Of a stretch of 64,000 bases of DNA, positions 8,400-16,342 are shown piece after piece (positions within the stretch are counted from its first letter, which is position 1; the number at the start of each line of letters is the position of its first letter). This DNA comes from CAIWHR01 sp963709525 (lineage in GTDB: Bacteria > Pseudomonadota > Gammaproteobacteria > Burkholderiales > Casimicrobiaceae), in assembly GCA_963709525.1 (NCBI GenBank), contig CAVPXB010000009.1:124001-188000 (forward strand). The letters are read 5' to 3'. Position numbers and translations under genes: made by a program. The notes beneath the pieces are model-generated. The model saw only the letters and a list, made by a program, of their open reading frames with translations. It made no database searches and was not told the DNA's origin.

Positions 8400-9206
8400 C
8401 TATTTGGCAATCATCCAGGCAGCGGTCTTCCGGACAACGTCGCTTTCGAGCCCGTTGAACCCGTGATATGCCATTCCCTCACACGGATCGCCTTTGTTCT
8501 GTCCGCCGGTGAAGGACAACACCTCCCTCCGTGGCGAATTGACGAGTTTCTCCATGAGTGACGGCACACCGGAGTACGGGCAGAAGTGGCAGCCATCTTG
8601 TTCGTGATGCACGACGAGAACCGGAGTTCGGATGTTTCCCAGAGGCATCGCAGGCACCGGTCGGCTGCTGTAGTCGGCAACAATCGTCGCACTCAAGACA
8701 ATGCCATCCGGCCCGTCAGGACCGACCAACTCAGTGGCTGCGTACGCAGCAGACTGTGTCCCGCGGCTAGTGCCAACTAGCCAGACTGGCACGTTGGACT
8801 GCGCTCGCAACCATGCAATGACGGCCTTGATGTCGGCCGCATGCTCGGGCGTCTGGCGAAAGCCGTTGAGGAGTGGCGGGCGCTGCCGGTCCGAGGGAGC
8901 ATCGACGACGGCGACCAGAAGTCCGTGGTCCGCAAACAGTTGCCGAGTGCGCACAAGAAAGTTCTTCTCGCCCCACTCGAATGAACCGTTGGGCGAGATC
9001 TGCAATCCGCCATGGTTGCCTGCGAGCAGAACGACAGCCGCCTTGGGGTCTGCAGGCGAAATCACGATCATTCGTTGGGTCACGCCGGGTCGCGTAGGAA
9101 TGTCCACTACTTCCTCTGCCGATGCCGGACTGACGATCAGCGCCAAAGCCGCAATGGCCACCGATGAAATGCGCCGGACTACAGTCCTGCATTCATTCAT
9201 CTTCAT
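8400..9206 (-). CDS. secreted alpha/beta hydrolase
   Basis: This 268-residue protein has a Sec signal peptide (residues 1-30, ending SPASA). The start at 9206 has CAGGAG seven bases upstream. The alpha/beta-hydrolase core shows GTSRG with the nucleophile Ser147, a preceding strand VWLVG, an LLAGNHGG oxyanion-type segment near residue 60, and a late HGFNG that could supply the catalytic His. Two CxxC-like pairs (CHFC, and a later Cys) may form disulfides in the periplasm. The substrate cannot be inferred. The upstream region belongs to a duplicated module with an FNR/CRP-type palindrome about 310 bp above the start. Confidence 0.75.
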   Translation of the reverse strand: MKMNECRTVVRRISSVAIAALALIVSPASAEEVVDIPTRPGVTQRMIVISPADPKAAVVLLAGNHGGLQISPNGSFEWGEKNFLVRTRQLFADHGLLVAVVDAPSDRQRPPLLNGFRQTPEHAADIKAVIAWLRAQSNVPVWLVGTSRGTQSAAYAATELVGPDGPDGIVLSATIVADYSSRPVPAMPLGNIRTPVLVVHHEQDGCHFCPYSGVPSLMEKLVNSPRREVLSFTGGQNKGDPCEGMAYHGFNGLESDVVRKTAAWMIAK

Positions 9207-9540
9207 GTGACGCTCCTGTTGAACGGGTTCCTGCCTGAGGTCCGGACGGGAGGTCAAACGCGAGCAGACGGAACGCGGAGGGCGTTCCCGCAAGCGATCG
9301 GCTCGGCAAGAGCTCCGCTGTTCAGCGCGCAGGAACACGCACACCGACGACGCGATGCAGGGTGTTCGAGGGTCGCCGAACTCACATCTCCAGCAGGGCG
9401 GTCACGGATGCGGGCCGCGGTTTGAACGACGCGCGTGTAACAACGCATCGCACCCGCCTTCTGCTGTTTTGTGGGGTACTGAATGTGACCCTACGCCTGA
9501 CATCGTGGAGGGCATTGACGCAGGTCAATGGCGCGTACGG
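9204..9540 (-). repeat. upstream module, copy A (paralogous to 10509-10800)
   Basis: This non-coding stretch shares ordered blocks with 10509-10800: the start-proximal block (GGACGGGAGGTCAAAC near 9243-9258, against GGGCGGGAGGTCAAAC near 10549), a central block of about 100 bp beginning CAGCAGGGCGGTCACGGA (9394 and 10661), and a last block TTGACGCAGGTCAA. The order and spacing are kept although sequence between the blocks has diverged. It is most simply a duplicated promoter and leader region. Confidence 0.7.
9515..9528. promoter_or_regulatory. FNR/CRP-type palindrome TTGAC-N4-GTCAA
   Basis: TTGACGCAGGTCAA is a perfect inverted repeat of the FNR/ANR/DNR type (family consensus TTGAT-N4-ATCAA; TTGAC half-sites are common in Betaproteobacteria). 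It lies in upstream module A of the secreted hydrolase gene. Confidence 0.6.
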
Positions 9541-9669
9541 GTGAGCGACTGCAGAAGATGGGCGGATGCGTCCAAGTGCCGCAGTTGGCCAATGCGAAGT
9601 GTCCATGCAATCCGCAGACGCGAAATTCACCGCTCGCGCGCCTATTGATTCGGAATGAACATCATTGAA

Positions 9670-9788
9670 CCGTTCGCCCTGAGCTGATCGAAGGGCCTGC
9701 CCTGAGTCGATCGAAGGGCCTGCCCTGAGTCGATCGAAGGGCCTGCCCTGAGTCGATCGAAGGGGCTTCGACGGGCTCAGCCCGAACG
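9670..9788. repeat. 23-bp tandem repeats inside a large palindromic intergenic element
   Basis: Three exact copies of a 23-bp unit with the core CCTGAGTCGATCGAAGGG sit at 9696-9718, 9719-9741 and 9742-9764. A related arm, CGTTCGCCCTGAGCTGATCG, starts at 9671, and an opposite arm, GCTTCGACGGGCTCAGCCCG, at about 9765-9784. The outer arms are the widespread CGTTCG...CTGAGC...TCGAAG intergenic palindrome seen in many bacterial genomes; the inner units look like tandem amplification of one arm. There are no spacers, so it is not a CRISPR array. Confidence 0.85.
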
Positions 9789-9829
9789 GAGATTCATGCG
9801 TCACCGTGCCGGATCAATGGGGATTCACC

Positions 9830-9843
9830 TTGACCCACGTCAA
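9830..9843. promoter_or_regulatory. FNR/CRP-type palindrome TTGAC-N4-GTCAA
   Basis: TTGACCCACGTCAA is a perfect inverted repeat of the FNR/ANR/DNR type. No start codon with a clear ribosome site lies close by on either strand; the lipocalin-like gene ends just to its right. Confidence 0.45.
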
Positions 9844-9913
9844 CACACCGGTGGGCGGGCAGGCGCTCAATGAGTCAAAGAGCAGTCCTGCGGCGCGTCA
9901 GTCGCAGGTGAAG

Positions 9914-10417
9914 TTAGGTCACCCGGAAGGAGGGGCCATCGGCGCACAACGCCACCCTATTCCGGTGAAGCGGCCGTGCCGTCGCGCCCTGCGAGCTACT
10001 TCGCCCGCTCATAGGTGAGCACGCCCCCGGGGCCATCCGATTGTCGGGGCGGGCCGTCCCCGCCCACGCCGGGTTGGCGGACCCGTCCAGCGTCGTGATC
10101 CACTTGTCGCCTTCCACGCGGTAGCGTCCCGTGCATGCGACCAGCGCGTTGTAGAGCCCTGCGCGATCCTGATCGGTGGTGGGTGCCTTGCGGCCCTCGC
10201 CGGTGATGACCACCGCCGTGCGGCCCTCGGGCAGGAACATGATGTAGCCCGCGGGAACCTTGCCCATCGGGGTTTCGCGTTCGCTCGATGCCTGATACTC
10301 CCGTTCGAACGACACCAATTTCCAGGTGCCGACGACTGGCGCCGGATCGGCAGCAAAACTCGGGCTTGCTGCAATCGGCAGCGACATCAACGCGGTCAAC
10401 AGTTTCAGTTTGAACAT
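9914..10417 (-). pseudogene. lipocalin-like domain protein with damaged C-terminus
   Basis: The first 125 or so residues are a good secreted lipocalin-like (Lipocalin_5) protein: signal peptide MFKLKLLTALMSLPIAASPS, then GTWKLVSFE, GYIMFLPEGR, AVVITGEGRK and GRYRVEGDKWITTLDGS. After NPAWAG the sequence turns into an Arg/Ser-rich tail with no family likeness. A proper family ending, GGVLTYERAK and stop, is found in another frame at 9997-10037. So about 20-30 codons are missing and the frame is shifted. The ATG at 10417 has AAGGGA six bases upstream. It is probably a truly damaged gene rather than a one-base error, because material is lost. Confidence 0.7.
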
Positions 10418-10508
10418 GACGAATCCCTTCTTGTTCCAGAAACGTTGATGAAAGCGTTGCCGCAACAAAAGCAGGTTGTCGGCTTCGGCGATTGCGTCAA
10501 ACAATCGG

Positions 10509-10800
10509 TTCCATGTGACTCGCCTGTCGAACGGCTTCCCGCGCGATATCCGGGCGGGAGGTCAAACACGGATTGATTGAGGAACGAGGGGATGGCACAG
10601 GGCGCGCTGTCCGCAGTCCGGACAGGCCAACGCTGAGCCGAGGTCGAATTTCAGTACTTCAGCAGGGCGGTCACGGACGAGGGCCGCGGTTCGGACGACA
10701 CGCCAGGAGCAACGCATCGGACCCGCCTATTGCTGTCTTGAGGGTACTCGGCAAGACCCTATGTTGAATGCGGGATGTAGTGTTGACGCAGGTCAACGGC
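10509..10800 (-). repeat. upstream module, copy B (paralogous to 9204-9540)
   Basis: This carries the same ordered blocks as copy A, ending in TTGACGCAGGTCAA. The block that in copy A overlaps the hydrolase start codon has an ATG here (10513) that runs into a stop after five codons. This suggests that the gene once attached to copy B was replaced by the lipocalin-like gene. Confidence 0.65.
10783..10796. promoter_or_regulatory. FNR/CRP-type palindrome TTGAC-N4-GTCAA
   Basis: TTGACGCAGGTCAA is identical to the site at 9515. It lies 215 bp upstream of the GYD-domain gene (plus strand) and about 370 bp upstream of the lipocalin-like gene (minus strand), so either could be controlled from it. 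Confidence 0.6.
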
Positions 10801-11010
10801 GGGCTTTGGCGCCGCAGCTGCAGAAACCGGGCCGATGCGGCCACTGGCCGCTGTGGCCGATTTCCACCGATAGCGTCATCGGCGCTCTCAAGTGGATTTC
10901 GCTTCCAATGCATTGAGAGCAGAATCCGCCAACGCGCCAGGGCGGCCCGGTTGCTGCGGGACGCGCCGGGTCGGGGCCGCAGGCGCGCACAACGAAAAAG
11001 GAGATCCACG
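10797..11010. other. leader region of the GYD gene
   Basis: No protein gene is seen. The stretch ends in a strong ribosome site, AAAAAGGAGATCCACG, directly before the ATG at 11011. Confidence 0.5.
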
Positions 11011-11331
11011 ATGGCAAAGTTTCTGTTCGAGGCGAAATACACATCCGAAGGTGCCAAGGGAATCATCAAGGAGGGAGGCAGCGCCCGTCGCGACGCGATC
11101 GAGAAGGCGGTCGCGGCACTCGGCGGCCGGCTCGAGTCGTTCTATTTCGCTTTCGGCGGCGTCGATGCATACGTCATTGTCGACCTCCCCGACAACGTCA
11201 CGGCCGCAGCGATGGCGCTCGCGGTCGGGCAGTCCGGGTTGGCGTCGACCAAGACCGTCGTGTTGCTGACGGTGGAGGAAACCGACGCGGCCACGAAGAA
11301 ATCCGTCACGTATCGGGGGCCGGGGCGCTAG
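11011..11331 (+). CDS. GYD-domain protein
   Basis: This is a 106-residue protein. The ATG follows AAAAAGGAG at ideal spacing. The sequence matches the GYD domain (a small ferredoxin-like alpha/beta fold): KYTSEGAKGIIKEGGSARRD at residues 10-29, then LGGRLESFYFAFGGVDAYVI and a C-terminal TVVLLTVEE. Its biochemical role is unknown for the family. The last third of the gene (from 11216) is duplicated almost exactly at 13226. An FNR/CRP-type palindrome 215 bp upstream suggests control by oxygen or nitrogen oxides (inference). Confidence 0.85.
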   Translation: MAKFLFEAKYTSEGAKGIIKEGGSARRDAIEKAVAALGGRLESFYFAFGGVDAYVIVDLPDNVTAAAMALAVGQSGLASTKTVVLLTVEETDAATKKSVTYRGPGR

Positions 11332-11480
11332 CGCGAATTGACGCGTGCGCCTGGAGGGCGCGACGCCTGCCAGCCCTGGCGTCGCGTCCCCCGGACAGCA
11401 GTCGGAGGGCAGCCCGAATCAGCGCACTCTCGCCGTCCATGCAGCCGACCGCGCCGCTGGCCGAATCGCTGTTGGTCTAC
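11216..11480 (+). repeat. 265-bp direct repeat, copy 1
   Basis: It is identical to 13226-13490 except for two bases (near 11445 and 11453), with an offset of exactly 2010 bp. It covers the last 37 codons and stop of the GYD gene and 149 bp beyond it. The second copy keeps only this 3' part. Confidence 0.95.
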
Positions 11481-11739
11481 GGATAGACGCCGATAACCCT
11501 GCCGGCAGCCCCACGCTTGCCGCTTGTACCGATTGGCGCAGCAGGGTCCGCAGATTCCATGTCGGCACGGGCCATCATGAGCCCGCTTCGGATGCCGGAT
11601 ATACGACTGCAGGCTCACCCCACTTGCCGCAACGACCGATCAGCCGGCACCCCCGAGCCATTATCGAGTGCAGGTCCGCTATCGGGAGGAACGGTCGGGG
11701 TGGGCCGACCTCGACATCTCCCAGGTCAGCAATCCCCGG
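11332..11739. other. intergenic region, no gene seen
   Basis: The first 149 bp belong to copy 1 of the 265-bp direct repeat. The rest, to the stop of the LamG-like gene, has no convincing coding frame and no clear terminator. Confidence 0.5.
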
Positions 11740-12843
11740 CTAGCCCTTTGTGTTTCGCCGTCGGATCCAAAGGCCGGCCGACAGGGCCAGCAGGCCCGCA
11801 AGCAGCCAGGTTCCCATCTGCGATAACGTGGGAACCGGTGTCACAGCAGCCGGGCCGCTCACCAGAGCAAAGTTTGCCGTCACCGCCTTGGTCGCGGTGA
11901 CCGCGGTCAGCGTGCACGTAGCGCCCGTGCAGTCGCCGCTCCAGGTGGTAAAGGTGTAGCCGGAATTCGGAGTGGCAGTGCAAGTGCTGGTGTTTCCGCT
12001 GAGTACCGGGTTGGGCGTACACACTGCGGTACCGCCGATCGAGGGGCTGCTGGTGACGGTAACTGGGAAAGTCGGAGTCGCGACCGTGCTGCATGCCTGG
12101 GCCTGAAGCCCGGCGATCTCCGCCGCGGTGACGGGTGTGTCGATCAGCTTGATGTAAGTGATGATCCCGGGGGACGACTCCGAAATGGCCGCAGACCCCG
12201 TGGTGTTATCCATCAGGAAGATGACATTCTGAGCCGACGGCACGTACAGGCCACCGGTATCAAGGTACGTCCCGGCCGGGGTGGTGCCAACAAAGACGCT
12301 GACGAGGTTGGTCGTACCGTTCCGCGTGAACGTAACGAAAGAGAAGCGGTCGTTCACCCAACTGCCTGGGGCAAACGTGCCGACGGGGTAAAGAGACAGA
12401 TCGCCGTTCAACACGTAGATGCCGGTGTCCAGAGTCGAGTTGGAGAAATCGATCAGGCGAGAATAGCCGGGTCTCATCGGGTTGAACTTGACGATCATGG
12501 AGATCGTGTAGGAGCCTCCAACCACCGCCGGAGCGTTGTTGGGCGTCCTCAGCCCTCCATATTGGGGGAACGACCAGCCACGCACGGTCGGCGTGGCGGG
12601 ACAGACATTTGCGTCGATGGTCGTGTTGACGAAACTTCCGTTAACGAATGGGCCGTTGTTGAAGGTCGCGGCGAGAGTGTTGCCCGCACCTTCGAGCGGG
12701 GCCAGGGTATCGCGGAACAGGTAGGTGCCGGATGCCGCATAGGCGGTGTGTCCAACCAGCAGCGTCACCGCGACGACGAGCATCAACAACGCTACATGCG
12801 TTTTTTGCGCATGGCTGCGCACGGGGCCTGAAATCGATTTCAC
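11740..12843 (-). CDS. secreted LamG-like protein with bacterial repeat domain and VPTLS-type sorting tail
   Basis: From a GTG at 12843 with GAGGAG seven bases upstream, the protein has 367 residues. Residues about 10-38 form a signal peptide (LLMLVVAVTLLVGHTAYA). A LamG/concanavalin-like jelly-roll domain follows (YTISMIVKFNP, SFVTFTRNGTTNLVSVFVG, VIFLMDN). Then comes an InlB-B/Bacterial_repeat-like unit with four Cys (CTPNPVLSG, GYTFTTWSGDCTGATC, KAVTANF). The last 30 residues are VPTLSQMGTWLLAGLLALSA and IRRRN, an IPTL-CTERM-like signal. It resembles the tail of the beta-propeller protein at 6863. It is probably a surface or matrix protein. It sits between the two copies of the 265-bp repeat. 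Confidence 0.8.
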   Translation of the reverse strand: MKSISGPVRSHAQKTHVALLMLVVAVTLLVGHTAYAASGTYLFRDTLAPLEGAGNTLAATFNNGPFVNGSFVNTTIDANVCPATPTVRGWSFPQYGGLRTPNNAPAVVGGSYTISMIVKFNPMRPGYSRLIDFSNSTLDTGIYVLNGDLSLYPVGTFAPGSWVNDRFSFVTFTRNGTTNLVSVFVGTTPAGTYLDTGGLYVPSAQNVIFLMDNTTGSAAISESSPGIITYIKLIDTPVTAAEIAGLQAQACSTVATPTFPVTVTSSPSIGGTAVCTPNPVLSGNTSTCTATPNSGYTFTTWSGDCTGATCTLTAVTATKAVTANFALVSGPAAVTPVPTLSQMGTWLLAGLLALSAGLWIRRRNTKG

Positions 12844-13225
12844 GTGAGTTCTCCTCTGACTGCGAGCGATGGCAATGCCTGGATAGATCGACGTTCGCCC
12901 CGGCAGGAGGGGCCTTCCATCCAGAAGCGACCTTACGCGACCCGACAGGTCCGCGGGTAGGAGAACATACCCATAACCTCTGGTCGAGAAAGGACGTGCA
13001 CAACGAGCAGGGCTATCTAATTCCTGGCTTGGGTCGATATCGACGGATAGCAATTTCAAGCGCACCAGGCTGAGTGTGGAGGAGTCGGTGGTACGGGTCA
13101 AGCGTGGATTTGCGGTAGCAACGGGCTGCGGCGCACGCTTGTAGTGGCACTTCCGGGCGGGCGCGGGCGCCAGGGTGGGTGCGCGCCGGCAGGCGGGCGG
13201 GGGCGGGAACGAGCCCGCCCGGCGT
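12844..13225. other. intergenic region, no gene seen
   Basis: This is the region upstream of the LamG-like gene. It ends in a very G+C-rich stretch (13150-13220) that abuts copy 2 of the direct repeat. No supported gene is present. Confidence 0.4.
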
Positions 13226-13490
13226 CGCTCGCGGTCGGGCAGTCCGGGTTGGCGTCGACCAAGACCGTCGTGTTGCTGACGGTGGAGGAAACCGACGCGG
13301 CCACGAAGAAATCCGTCACGTATCGGGGGCCGGGGCGCTAGCGCGAATTGACGCGTGCGCCTGGAGGGCGCGACGCCTGCCAGCCCTGGCGTCGCGTCCC
13401 CCGGACAGCAGTCGGAGGGCAGCCCGAATCAGCGCACTCTCGCCGTCCATGCAGTCGACCGCTCCGCTGGCCGAATCGCTGTTGGTCTAC
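13226..13490 (+). repeat. 265-bp direct repeat, copy 2
   Basis: This is the second copy of 11216-11480, with two mismatches. Its left border cuts into the GYD coding sequence and its right border is followed by unrelated DNA, so it is a fragment produced by duplication or recombination. Confidence 0.95.
13228..13341 (+). pseudogene. 3' fragment of a GYD-domain gene
   Basis: The fragment encodes the last 37 residues of the GYD protein (LAVGQSGLASTK to YRGPGR and stop), identical to the intact gene at 11011. The 5' two thirds are absent and are replaced by G+C-rich filler. Confidence 0.85.
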
Positions 13491-13594
13491 TACCATCCGT
13501 GGTGCGCGCGCCAGGTGACGGATATTTGCCGGCGGTTGTCGGTGAGCGGATGTACAGTGCAGGTCCGTAACGATCAGCCACGGAAGGCTTCGGC

Positions 13595-13690
13595 TTGGAA
13601 GTGTCGTCCAGCGTAACCACCATCCTGTTCACGGACATCGAGGGCAGCACCCGCCTGTGGGAACAGGAAGGGGGGCGCATGGCCGCCCGC
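13595..13690 (+). pseudogene. 5' fragment of a class III adenylate/guanylate cyclase gene
   Basis: From a TTG at 13595 the frame reads SSVTTILFTDIEGSTRLWEQ, the start of a class III nucleotide cyclase domain: FTDIEGST is the first metal-binding motif. After about 30 codons the likeness stops, where the sequence meets the 3' end of plsB (stop at 13701). The rest of the cyclase gene is missing. Confidence 0.75.
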
Positions 13691-13700
13691 GCCCGGTCCC

Positions 13701-16226
13701 CTATTCGTCCTTGCGAGCCATGCCCGTCGCCTCCTGCGGTGCATGGTCGACGGCAACGCGCCGGATGGCGAGCACCGCGTCCGCCGGGAGCAGCCGCTCG
13801 ACGTAGCCTTCCCACCTGCGGGTGTGCTCCTCCAGGTGCAGCGCGCCGTCGGCGTCCTCGCGGACCAGGCCGGCCTCGAGCAGCGTGTCGATGTAGGACG
13901 CAAACGTCGAGCGCTCGTAGAAATCCGGCGGCGCGAACTCGAACAGCAGCGACAGCCGCTGCGTGAGCATCTGCATCAGTTCCTCCAGGTGTTTGCGCGT
14001 CAGGCGTCCCACGCCGACCCGGGTCAGCAGCGCGATCGTCAGGTAGTTTCGGCGCAGGAGGTGCCGCAACGAGCGAGCGAGCAGTTCCAGCCCGGCATGC
14101 TCGGGACTGTAGTGATCGGCGGCGCGCAGCGTGCCATCGGCGCCTGCCCGCGCAAGCCCGATCTCGAGGAACAGATCGACGATGCGCTTCGACTCGGCGA
14201 CCGCCTCGTCGGGGGAGTGGCGCAACATCAGTTCCGCACGCAGGAACGGCAGGCCGCCCTCGATGAAATCGCCCACGCGCTCCATCGTGGTTTCGCGCGT
14301 GCCGACCAGCAGGCTCGCGACCAGCGCGGGCAGCGCGTAGGCGTGCAGCACGTTGTTGCGCAGGTAATTGAGCGTGGACACCTGCGCGTCCGGAACGGTG
14401 ATCACATCGCCGAGCGGATGCGCGACGCGCGCGGCGAAGCCGAGCTTCAGGCTGTGGGCGATCACCGCAGTCGGTTCGCGATCCGTGAGCACTGCGTCCG
14501 GCGAGTAGGGCAGTCGGGACGCGATGGTCCTTAGCCAATCGATCTGCTGCGCCAGGCCGCGCTCGTCGAGCGCATGGCGCGGGCTGGGCACGATGGCCAT
14601 GGCGAACAGATTGATCGGGTTGATGACGACCGCGGCGTTGATGCGCTGCGCCATCTCGCGCGCGAGCGGCAACGTGAGTCGCCGCGCCGTCTCCCGTTGC
14701 GCATCGCCTTGCAGCGCATGCCAGTCGGGCGCCTCCCGGTCGAGGAATTGGTCCATCGACAGCGGCTTTCCGAAATTGACGCCCACGCTTCCGTACACGG
14801 GCCGGAGGTTGCGGGCAACCCGCAGCAGCGCTCCGAGCGACTCGCCTTTCTTCGGCTGCCCCTCGAGCTCGGCGACCAGCGTGCGCCCTTCGAGCAGCTT
14901 CTCGTAGCTGAAGTGCACGGGCACCAGCAGCAGCGGCCGCGGATGTTCGCGCATGTAGCTCTCGACGGTCATGCCCAGCATTCCGCCCTTGGGCGCCAGC
15001 GTGCGCCCGCTGCGGCTGCGGCCGCCCTCGATGAAATACGCGATCGGGAATCCCCTTGCCAGCATCGTGTGCAGGTACTCGCGGAACACCGCCGCGTACA
15101 GCGGCTCGCCCTTGAAGCTGCGGCGCAGGAAGAAGGCGCCACCGCGCCTGAGCAGCGGACCAACGATCGGGAAGTTCAGGTTCGCGCCCGCCGCGATATG
15201 CGGTGGCGCGAGCCCCTGCCTGTAGACGAGGTACGACAACAGCAGGTAATCGATGTGGCTGCGGTGGTTGGGCAGGTAGACGAGCCCCTTGCCCGGCGCG
15301 GCCTTGGCAAGCGCTTCGCCGTGATGGACCTCGACGCCGTCGTAGAGGCGTCGCCACAGCCGCTCGAGCAGCAGCTCCGCGACACGCATGGCCGGATAGC
15401 TGAAGTCCGACGCGATCTCCCACGCGAATCTGCGCGCCCGCTCCTCGGCCGCGGCCGGGGTCACCCCGAGCCGGAGGGCCTCCTCGGCGATCGCCTCCTG
15501 CAGCGCGTCCGAGGCCACCATCGTCTGGATCAGGTTGCGCCGGTGCGACAGGTCCGGGCCGATCGCCGACTCGCGCATCCGGCGAAAGTGGAAGCGCAGG
15601 AAGCGATTGGCCTTGCGCACCGCCGTGGCTTCGTCGGCCTCGTCGTCGATCAGTCGTCGCAACGAGATCGGTTCGCCGAAGCCGACGCGCGTGTGGCGGC
15701 CGTGCAGCGCGATGATCAGCAGCTGGCGCAGCGGTCCCGCGCTCGCCCAGGCATCGGCGAACAGCGCCTTGACCAGCGAATCCTGCGACTTCGGCGATCG
15801 ACCCCAGAGGATCGTCACCGGTACCAGCTGGGCATCGAGCGCCGGCTCCCGCAACAGCGCCCGTGTCATCTGCGAGAGCGTGGCGGACGGCTCGGCGGTG
15901 CGCGTGCTCAACGGATTCCGATTGAGGATGACCGAGAACACCGCGCGCTCGCGGACCGGGAAACCGGATCCGATCGGGGCAAGGGCAGAGGGCAGCCCGA
16001 GGCACAGCGCCTCCTCCTCGAGCACGAGCAGGCTCGACAGATGTCGATCCTGCATGACGTAGCAGAGCGGCCTTTGCGCATCGACGCCAAGCAGGGCGAC
16101 CTCTTCCGGCGTGACCCGGGTGCGCACGATGAGGTAGAGCAGGCGTCGCAGCAGCGCGAGGAGAAGATTGCCGGGGCGGAGCGAGCCGCGCGTGCGCGAG
16201 ATCGGACGAGGCGGGGAGTCGGTCAT
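13701..16226 (-). CDS. plsB: glycerol-3-phosphate 1-O-acyltransferase PlsB
   Basis: This 841-residue protein has the length and order of PlsB, the inner-membrane enzyme that acylates sn-glycerol 3-phosphate at position 1 to start phospholipid synthesis. Acyltransferase blocks are visible: NHRSHIDY at 320-327 (the HX4D catalytic pair His321/Asp326), GGAFFLRRSF at 362-371, FIEGGRSRSGR at 398-408 for glycerol-phosphate binding, and VPVHFSYEK near 431-439. The long N-terminal region and the C-terminal about 350 residues are those of the PlsB family and not of the short PlsC enzymes. The ATG at 16226 gives the usual length. It stands alone on its strand. Its 3' end abuts a cut-off cyclase fragment. 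Confidence 0.95.
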   Translation of the reverse strand: MTDSPPRPISRTRGSLRPGNLLLALLRRLLYLIVRTRVTPEEVALLGVDAQRPLCYVMQDRHLSSLLVLEEEALCLGLPSALAPIGSGFPVRERAVFSVILNRNPLSTRTAEPSATLSQMTRALLREPALDAQLVPVTILWGRSPKSQDSLVKALFADAWASAGPLRQLLIIALHGRHTRVGFGEPISLRRLIDDEADEATAVRKANRFLRFHFRRMRESAIGPDLSHRRNLIQTMVASDALQEAIAEEALRLGVTPAAAEERARRFAWEIASDFSYPAMRVAELLLERLWRRLYDGVEVHHGEALAKAAPGKGLVYLPNHRSHIDYLLLSYLVYRQGLAPPHIAAGANLNFPIVGPLLRRGGAFFLRRSFKGEPLYAAVFREYLHTMLARGFPIAYFIEGGRSRSGRTLAPKGGMLGMTVESYMREHPRPLLLVPVHFSYEKLLEGRTLVAELEGQPKKGESLGALLRVARNLRPVYGSVGVNFGKPLSMDQFLDREAPDWHALQGDAQRETARRLTLPLAREMAQRINAAVVINPINLFAMAIVPSPRHALDERGLAQQIDWLRTIASRLPYSPDAVLTDREPTAVIAHSLKLGFAARVAHPLGDVITVPDAQVSTLNYLRNNVLHAYALPALVASLLVGTRETTMERVGDFIEGGLPFLRAELMLRHSPDEAVAESKRIVDLFLEIGLARAGADGTLRAADHYSPEHAGLELLARSLRHLLRRNYLTIALLTRVGVGRLTRKHLEELMQMLTQRLSLLFEFAPPDFYERSTFASYIDTLLEAGLVREDADGALHLEEHTRRWEGYVERLLPADAVLAIRRVAVDHAPQEATGMARKDE

Positions 16227-16342
16227 CGTCGATTCGGGGTTCGTTCCATTGCCGTGCGCCCCATTATCGATGCGCCCGGGCGAATATTTTCGGTTGGTGC
16301 AGGTTTGGCTTTTGTGCGCTCACTCCGCGCAGATGAAACTTG

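Larger units (their letters stand above)
9541..9913. other. intergenic region with repeats, no gene seen
   Basis: No convincing protein frame is present. The region holds the tandem and palindromic repeats at 9670-9788 and one more FNR/CRP-type palindrome at 9830-9843. Confidence 0.6.

Noticed and set aside
9696..9764. Regular repeats that could be a CRISPR array
   Set aside because: The 23-bp units are directly tandem without spacers, only three in number, and no cas gene is near.
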